Below, in pieces: positions 6,266 to 10,259 of a DNA stretch of 10,259 nucleotides. Position numbers and translations under genes: made by a program. The stretch's first letter is position 1. Every line of letters begins with the position of its first letter. Location of the stretch: contig JAUVNV010000072.1 in NCBI GenBank assembly GCA_030599515.1, forward strand, positions 1 through 10,259, given 5' to 3'. This DNA is from Acidimicrobiia bacterium. GTDB lineage: Bacteria; Actinomycetota; Acidimicrobiia; Spongiisociales; UBA5794. The notes beneath the pieces are model-generated. The model searched no databases, had not been told where the DNA came from, and worked only from the letters and a program-made list of their open reading frames with translations.

Positions 6266-6322
6266 ATGCACACCCCGATCGAATACGAAACCATCCACCG
6301 AAACCGACAAGACGCACTCCTG
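6266..6322 (+). pseudogene. 3' remnant of a probable IS3-like transposase gene, copy 2
   Basis: MHTPIEYETIHRTDKTHS followed by a stop. HTPIEYETIH is the conserved C-terminal end of IS3-type transposases and matches copy 1 (HTLIEYERIH). After that the frame has shifted relative to copy 1, whose stop aligns with the TGA at 6334-6336 here. Upstream sequence no longer resembles a transposase. Confidence 0.4.
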
Positions 6323-6351
6323 AGCCAAGTGAGCTGACTCCACCAAACCCG
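6267..6351. repeat. Diverged repeat, copy 2 (IS-like right end)
   Basis: Partner of 5727-5815, same orientation, 540 bp further on, and four bases shorter between the TGCACACC and TGACTCCACC landmarks. The conserved terminal block CTCCACCAAACCCGG (6336-6350) likely marks the right end of the lost element. Confidence 0.55.
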
Positions 6352-6568
6352 GTACAGACCAGAGCCTCCAGGAATCCCAGCGCGATTCGCGCCGCCCATG
6401 TCACGCACCACCTAGAGCGATATGGAGCGCCCAAGAGCGAGAGATAGCCGGCAATTGGCAGTCCCCTAGCGATATCTGCACGGCCACCCTTCGCGGTAGC
6501 GCGATCGAGTGACAGCCCATGGCGTTTCTTCGGGCGTGCCCGCGGGCCCGCGGGCCGTGCCGAGTGGA
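6352..6568. other. Intergenic stretch downstream of the E1 operon
   Basis: About 217 bp with no ORF, RNA gene or known element that I can support, apart from the GC-only palindrome at its right end. Together with 5646-6351 it forms a stretch of over 900 bp without a convincing intact gene. Confidence 0.6.
6538..6555 (-). terminator. 18-bp GC palindrome after the E1-beta stop, possible terminator
   Basis: GCCCGCGGGCCCGCGGGC is a perfect palindrome made only of G and C, 13 bases after the E1-beta stop codon. It could form a strong hairpin in the mRNA. There is no U run behind it, so intrinsic termination is uncertain. Confidence 0.4.
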
Positions 6569-7546
6569 TCAGTTGGTAAGCGTGGCCAGGATGGCTGTCT
6601 CGATCGATGTGATGGAAGGGAGCACGGCCTGCTCGAGCGGTGGGCTGTAGGGGACCGGCAGGTTGGGGTTCGCCACGCGACCCACCGGGGCGCGCAGCGC
6701 GGTGAAGGCCCGCTCCATCACCTGGGCGCCGATCTCGGCTCCGACCCCGCATCGTTCCGTGTCTTCGTCGACCACCACAAGACGGCCCGTCTTGACGACG
6801 GAGGCGACGATCGTCTCGATGTCCAGCGGCTCGAGAGTGCGGGGGTCAATGACCTCCACGTCGACGCCCTGATCGGCCAGGTTTGCGGCGGCCTCCATGC
6901 TTAACACAACCATGTAGGACGTAGCGACCACGGTGACGTCGGCTCCCGGGCGCCGTACCACCGCCTCCCCGAACGGCACAACGTACTCGTCATCCGGGAC
7001 GGGCCCGGGAGCGCCGAGCTTGTGGGTGAAGAACATCACCGGGTTGTCGTCGCGCACCGCTGTCTTCAACAGCCCTTTGGCGTCGTAAGGTGTCGCCGGA
7101 ACGGCGATCTTCAGGCCGGGGAAGTGCCAATACAAGGCCAACGGCGATTGGGAGTGCTCAGAGGCCCCCGCGACGTAGCCGCCAATACCTTCCAGAAACA
7201 CGATCGGCAGCTTCATGCCGTCGTTGCCGCCGTGCGTGTAGCGCCACTTGCCCGACTTCGACAGGATCTCGTCGAGGGCATTGAACGCGAAGTCGGCGAG
7301 GTGAAGCTCGGCCACCGGCCGCATCCCAACCAAGGCCGCCCCGACGGCCGAACCGGCGATCGCGGTCTCGCTCATGGGGGCCGACCGCACACGTAGCTCG
7401 CCGAACTCATCGACCAACCCGGAGGTGGCACTTTCCCCGGCGCTTGGATACAAACCGAGCCCCACGACATAGACGGCGGGATCGCGCCTCATCTCCTCGG
7501 CGAGGGCTTCGTTCATTGCCTGGGCGGTGGTTATCGAGCGCATCAT
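6569..7546 (-). CDS. TPP-dependent 2-oxo-acid/acetoin dehydrogenase E1 component, beta subunit
   Basis: 325-residue beta subunit of a heterotetrameric E1 enzyme, which decarboxylates a 2-oxo acid (pyruvate or branched-chain type) or cleaves acetoin with thiamine diphosphate and passes the acyl group to a lipoyl E2. Length and order are typical: N-terminal pyrimidine-binding domain with APMSETAIAGSAVGAAL (the Glu that activates TPP), MRPVAELHLADFAFNALDEI, GGYVAGASEHSQS, PGLKIAVPATPYDAKGLL and DDNPVMFFTHK, then the C-terminal transketolase domain (DVTVVATSYMV; VIDPRTLEPLD; LVVVDED). The loop after VYVVGLGLYPSAGES departs from the common GED...GG form. ATG 7546 overlaps the alpha stop by one base (TGATG), so translation is coupled; ATG 7543 is equally possible. 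Confidence 0.93.
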   Translation of the reverse strand: MMRSITTAQAMNEALAEEMRRDPAVYVVGLGLYPSAGESATSGLVDEFGELRVRSAPMSETAIAGSAVGAALVGMRPVAELHLADFAFNALDEILSKSGKWRYTHGGNDGMKLPIVFLEGIGGYVAGASEHSQSPLALYWHFPGLKIAVPATPYDAKGLLKTAVRDDNPVMFFTHKLGAPGPVPDDEYVVPFGEAVVRRPGADVTVVATSYMVVLSMEAAANLADQGVDVEVIDPRTLEPLDIETIVASVVKTGRLVVVDEDTERCGVGAEIGAQVMERAFTALRAPVGRVANPNLPVPYSPPLEQAVLPSITSIETAILATLTN

Positions 7547-8496
7547 CAGGCGTAGAGATCCTCGAACGCAGCGGCCGGGTCGGGGAACGGACTCTCCCGT
7601 GCGTACGCCGCGGCCGCAGCCATCTCCTCCCGCGCCGCCGCCGTGACGGCTTCCGCGTCTGCCAGCGTCAGCTCACCCGACTCGAGGAGGCGGTCCCGCA
7701 AACCGGCCACGGGATCACGGTCGCGCCAGGCCACCGCCTCTGCCGGGTCGCGCACGTCTGTGGCCGACTCCGCGAAAGGACGAATCCGGTACGTCTTCAA
7801 CTCCAGCAACGACGGCCCACTCCCCGACCGGGCGCGAACGATGGCACGTCGCGCCGCGTCGTGAACGGCCAGCGCGTCGTTGCCGTCGACCACCTCACCG
7901 GGCATGCCATAGCTGGCGGCCATGTCGGCAATGTCGGGGGTTGCCGTGTAGACGGAAGCCGGCACATTGCCGACATAGCCGTTGTTCTCGCACACCCAAA
8001 CGACCGGCAGCTGCCAGACCGCGGCGGTGTTCATGGAGGCATGGGTGGTACCCCGGTTACTCGTGCCTTCCCCGAACAGCGAGAGCACGACCTGATCGCC
8101 GCCCCAGTTCTGGATGGCGGTTCCGACTCCGATGGCCAGTGGAGCATGCCCGCCCACGGTTCCGCTCTTGCCGAGAATGCCGTGCTCGAGGTCGGCGATG
8201 TGCCGACCTCCCTTCCCCTTGCAGTAGCCGGCCTTCTTGCCGAGCAGCTCGGCAAGAAGACGCCTGGGATCGCTGCCTCGCCCGATGAAACCGTATGCGC
8301 CGCGGTGGGTGATCGTGAGGTAGTCGTCGGCGCGCAGCTGCACAATTGCCCCCAGGGTTCCCTCTTGGCCGATGCCACTCAGCCAGGAGGCGGGGATGTC
8401 GCCGGAAGCGGCGAGAGCGCCAGCAGCTTCCTCAAAGGCACGCGAGCGAACCATCGCGATGTACAGCGCCTGCTTCTCAACCGCCGTGAGCGTCAC
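7546..8496 (-). CDS. TPP-dependent 2-oxo-acid/acetoin dehydrogenase E1 component, alpha subunit (divergent active site)
   Basis: 316-residue alpha subunit partnering the beta subunit encoded directly after it. Family hallmarks: SGIGQEGTLGAIVQL (40-54), LGKKAGYCKGKGGRHIAD (85-102), GGHAPLAIGVGTA, the TPP/Mg motif GEGTSNRG (142-149; usually GDG...), WQLPVVWVCENNGY (161-174), YGMPGEVVDGNDALAV and GPSLLELKTYR. Two places normally rich in histidine are changed: THRGAYGF (63-70, usually HRGHGH or YRAHGF) and TYRIRPFAESATD (235-247, usually TYRxHGHxxxD). The GTG 8496 start is preferred because AGGAGG lies 9 bases upstream; a TTG at 8514 would place that site inside the gene. No E2, E3 or regulator is within the window, so the substrate cannot be assigned. 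Confidence 0.92.
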   Translation of the reverse strand: MTLTAVEKQALYIAMVRSRAFEEAAGALAASGDIPASWLSGIGQEGTLGAIVQLRADDYLTITHRGAYGFIGRGSDPRRLLAELLGKKAGYCKGKGGRHIADLEHGILGKSGTVGGHAPLAIGVGTAIQNWGGDQVVLSLFGEGTSNRGTTHASMNTAAVWQLPVVWVCENNGYVGNVPASVYTATPDIADMAASYGMPGEVVDGNDALAVHDAARRAIVRARSGSGPSLLELKTYRIRPFAESATDVRDPAEAVAWRDRDPVAGLRDRLLESGELTLADAEAVTAAAREEMAAAAAYARESPFPDPAAAFEDLYA

Positions 8497-8664
8497 GTCG
8501 CGCTTCCTCCTCAACGCGCAGCCTACCCGACCGAAAGGGCGCGACTCCGGCAGGATCCCACACTGCTAGCGCATATCGCACACCGCCCGCCACGGTGTTG
8601 AGCACCCACATACGAGAGATACCGGCGTCATGTTTGGCGGCCGGACATGCCGTGTGAAGTCACA

Positions 8665-8716
8665 TCAGGGGGCTTCTGTGACCTGCGGAAACGACCGCAA
8701 ACATGCCCTAACCGGG
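8665..8716. repeat. 52-nt diverged repeat, copy A
   Basis: Aligns without gaps to 9890-9941 at about 75% identity. Both begin TCAGGGGG, share TGACCTGCGGA exactly, then AAACA and ACCGG at the same offsets. Further on, both also have a GTTTCTCA block (about 8752 and 9967). The copies frame the protease gene. Confidence 0.55.
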
Positions 8717-8720
8717 CATG
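8702..8720. repeat. Inverted repeat (hairpin)
   Basis: CATGCCC-TAACC-GGGCATG: perfect 7-bp arms around a 5-base loop, at the right edge of repeat copy A and absent in copy B. It could be a protein-binding site or a weak hairpin; no T run follows. Confidence 0.4.
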
Positions 8721-8911
8721 ATGCCACTCATCGGCATTCATCGACTCGCGGCGTTTCTCAGCAGAACGCGTCCTATGCGCGTCCTGGCCAGAGGGATTGC
8801 TGGATCAACCAGACGCAGGATTATCAGTAGTCCGACGGCTGTTGCAGGTAGCGTGGACCTGCGTCTCGAGCGGAGGTCAGCCTGGCATTCGACAGTTCAT
8901 TCCCGAGGGCT

Positions 8912-9688
8912 GTGGGGTTCCTGCTCGGCGAGGTTCCGGAGGCGGGCGGCGTCGACCTAGAACCGATAGGAACATTCTTCCTTCTACAGGTCGAACGAGG
9001 TTCCCAGTCGTTCGTCGCCATGGTCACCGCCCGCCATGTCGTATCAGGCCAACCGCACATCGTCGCACGTCTTCGAGACGGCTCCGGCGGACCATACGAG
9101 TGGGACGTCGCAGATTGGGCGTTCTCTGCGGAGGATCAAGCCGACTACGCCGTCCGCCCCTTCGATCCACCCGACGATCCACAAGGCCCGATCACTGTGA
9201 TTCCCGATTGGCAGGCACACGAGAAGATCAACGTCACTCCGAAAGCTGGCACAACGGTCTACTTCCCAGGCCTACTCACCGGAGTGCCGAGCCTGGCTCG
9301 AGACGCAATGCCCGTCGTCAGGTCCGGCTCCGTGGCTGCCTGGAATCAGTCGAGAGTCACATGGACGACCGGCTCAATGACCGACGTCCAACGCTGGACC
9401 TCCAGTTCTGTTCATCTCGTCGATGTCCGCTCCTGGGGCGGATTCAGCGGATCGCCCTGCTTCCTTCAGTTCCAGACACCAGGGCCGCGGCGTCAGGAAT
9501 GGCCGCAGCAGTGGTACGACCTTGCTCGTGCAGCAGGCAATGATCCGGAGGAACTCGGGGAGATCCACACCTTCACCGTCTGGTTTGGGATGTTCGTCGC
9601 CCACATCGAGGAGAGCGGCATCGGCGTCGTTGTTCCGTCAGGACCAATCCTCGACCTCGTCAACGAACAACACCACTGGTGTGAATGA
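8912..9688 (+). CDS. Trypsin-like serine protease domain protein
   Basis: 258-residue protein (from GTG 8912) with the layout of a bacterial trypsin-like peptidase. The catalytic triad is visible as His42 in VTARHVV, Asp78 in DQADYAV and Ser179 in GGFSGSPCF, in the normal order and spacing. No signal peptide or second domain can be seen, so it is probably cytoplasmic. The start is uncertain: the frame is open back to 8852, and a CTG at 8882 preceded by GGAGGT (8872-8877) would add AFDSSFPRAV, which looks like a genuine N-terminus of this family. It is the only gene between the two 52-nt repeats and has no obvious operon partner. Standalone trypsin-like proteins of this kind are frequent in accessory regions and sometimes take part in defence systems, but no target can be named. 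Confidence 0.85.
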   Translation: MGFLLGEVPEAGGVDLEPIGTFFLLQVERGSQSFVAMVTARHVVSGQPHIVARLRDGSGGPYEWDVADWAFSAEDQADYAVRPFDPPDDPQGPITVIPDWQAHEKINVTPKAGTTVYFPGLLTGVPSLARDAMPVVRSGSVAAWNQSRVTWTTGSMTDVQRWTSSSVHLVDVRSWGGFSGSPCFLQFQTPGPRRQEWPQQWYDLARAAGNDPEELGEIHTFTVWFGMFVAHIEESGIGVVVPSGPILDLVNEQHHWCE

Positions 9689-9847
9689 TTGGTGTCCCTA
9701 ACTCGGGACTGTACGTCCAGCGCTCTGACGGATTGCAGACCACGTGCGGCAGCGACGATTGAACCCCCAGAACCACCAAGGGAGTCACACTCTGCAACTT
9801 CCCCGAACGCACAAGAGTGTCGCTGAGTCGGGATCCTGTCCGTCACC
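9689..9847. other. Intergenic stretch downstream of the protease
   Basis: No gene, RNA or clear terminator that I can support. Confidence 0.5.
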
Positions 9848-9883
9848 TGACCGAACTTGAACGGGCGACCTCTTGACCCCCAG
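9848..9883 (-). pseudogene. tRNA-Pro(GGG)-like 3' half, decayed
   Basis: On the - strand it reads CTGGGGG (anticodon loop with GGG), TCAAG, AGGTC, then a T loop TTCAAGT. This is the pattern of the 3' half of actinobacterial tRNA-Pro(GGG). The 5' side gives no matching anticodon stem and the T stem pairs poorly. Like the tRNA-Val-like remnant, only the 3' half survives, as expected of an integrase attachment site. The run ACCCCC (9876-9881) can also pair with GGGGGT (9893-9898), so a hairpin is an alternative reading. Confidence 0.45.
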
Positions 9884-9889
9884 GCGGAC

Positions 9890-9941
9890 TCAGGGGGTTT
9901 CCCTGACCTGCGGATATGCCCGGAAACACCCTCTGACCGGC
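9890..9941. repeat. 52-nt diverged repeat, copy B
   Basis: Partner of 8665-8716 in the same orientation, 1.2 kb away. It directly adjoins the tRNA-Pro-like remnant, on the side where the tRNA 5' half should be, so it may be the inner flank of an integrated element. Confidence 0.55.
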
Positions 9942-9952
9942 GGTTTTGTTGC

Positions 9953-10129
9953 TCAACAGCTTTCGCTGTTTCTCACTGTTTTCCACTCTCTCGCGGACTC
10001 TCCGCGGACTCTTGAGCAGAATGACGACTCATCATGAAGCAAGAAACGCTGCCTCGGGGTCAGAGCTTCGACGCCGGCGACCACCAAGACAACCGGCCAA
10101 ACGAGAGCTGCCACGACGACGAACACCAT
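9953..10129 (-). CDS. Doubtful small membrane protein ORF
   Basis: 58 codons from ATG 10129: MVFVVVAALVWPVVLVVAGV is a single strong hydrophobic helix, followed by EALTPRQRFLLHDES and a Cys- and Arg-containing tail. A GCGAGG abuts the start, too close for a normal ribosome site, and the frame is open to 10201 upstream. The C-terminal codons run into sequence related to the 52-nt repeat surroundings, which weakens the case for coding. No family recognised. Confidence 0.22.
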   Translation of the reverse strand: MVFVVVAALVWPVVLVVAGVEALTPRQRFLLHDESSFCSRVRGESAREWKTVRNSESC

Positions 10130-10259
10130 CCTCGCCAACCGAATAGGCCTGCGATCACACCAGCAGTAAGCAGAACCGGAATCACAAAGGCACCGTATCA
10201 AACCACCGGATCGACGTCCATCACGGCAAGCTCCCGGACACGCATATGTGGATATGGGC
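10130..10259. other. Right edge of the window
   Basis: Nothing supportable is visible here beyond the open extension of the doubtful ORF. Confidence 0.4.

Larger units (their letters stand above)
8515..8881. other. Intergenic region upstream of the E1 operon and the protease gene
   Basis: The divergent E1 (- strand) and protease (+ strand) genes must be transcribed from here. I see no convincing coding sequence and no strong promoter, though TAGGCT just upstream of E1-alpha could be a -10 box. It does contain one copy of a diverged 52-nt repeat and a hairpin, listed separately. Confidence 0.6.

Noticed and set aside
7444..8601. 385-codon + strand open frame opposite E1-alpha and E1-beta
   Set aside because: Arg- and Gly-rich shadow of two unmistakable E1 genes, with no domain and no ribosome site.
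8797..9543. 248-codon + strand frame overlapping the protease
   Set aside because: Composition is dominated by Arg and Ser, and the alternative frame has an intact catalytic triad.
1..10259. CRISPR array, rRNA, integrase or complete insertion sequence
   Set aside because: No regularly spaced repeats, no rRNA-like sequence, and no integrase or full transposase reading frame was seen on either strand.

Overview
The window looks like part of the chromosome of a high-GC Gram-positive-type bacterium, most likely an actinobacterium. The basis is the strong G/C bias at third codon positions, GTG and TTG starts with clear Shine-Dalgarno sites, lipobox lipoproteins, and gene families common in that phylum. 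A lower rank cannot be assigned from the sequence alone. It reads as an accessory region: short functional cassettes separated by decayed mobile-element and tRNA debris.

Region 1 (1-3406, + strand) is a metal-handling cassette. It holds the C-terminal two thirds of a CPH-type P1B heavy-metal ATPase, a DUF3105 membrane-anchored protein, a c-type cytochrome lipoprotein, a MerR-family metal sensor behind a textbook 19-bp-spacer MerR promoter with a near-perfect operator, and a small thioredoxin-fold protein of the kind often found beside such regulators. The ATPase would export the metal. DUF3105 and the cytochrome would act outside the membrane. The MerR protein would control at least itself and the thioredoxin-like protein.

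Region 2 (3413-5645, - strand) holds a secreted lipoprotein with a duplicated Cys-containing motif and an AbiE-type toxin-antitoxin operon. The antitoxin AbiEi is intact and has two tandem inverted repeats just upstream as a likely operator. The toxin AbiEii carries a frameshift near its middle. The AbiE operon is bracketed by a 29-bp direct repeat (27/29 identical) that matches the 3' half of tRNA-Val, which suggests insertion at, or transfer with, a tRNA attachment site.

Region 3 (5650-6568) has no intact gene that I can defend. It contains two diverged copies of what looks like the 3' end of an IS3-like transposase gene, a decayed tRNA-Val-like sequence, and a probable truncated ORF.

Region 4 (6569-8496, - strand) encodes a translationally coupled E1-alpha/E1-beta pair of a thiamine-diphosphate-dependent 2-oxo-acid (or acetoin) dehydrogenase. 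No E2 or E3 gene is visible. The alpha subunit lacks histidines that are normally conserved in its active site.

Region 5 (8497-10259) carries a single trypsin-like serine protease gene between two diverged copies of a 52-nt repeat. One copy adjoins a fragment resembling the 3' half of tRNA-Pro(GGG). The last 300 bases hold only a doubtful small membrane ORF. Two separate tRNA-fragment/repeat pairs, each framing a small cargo, are the most striking architectural feature of the window.
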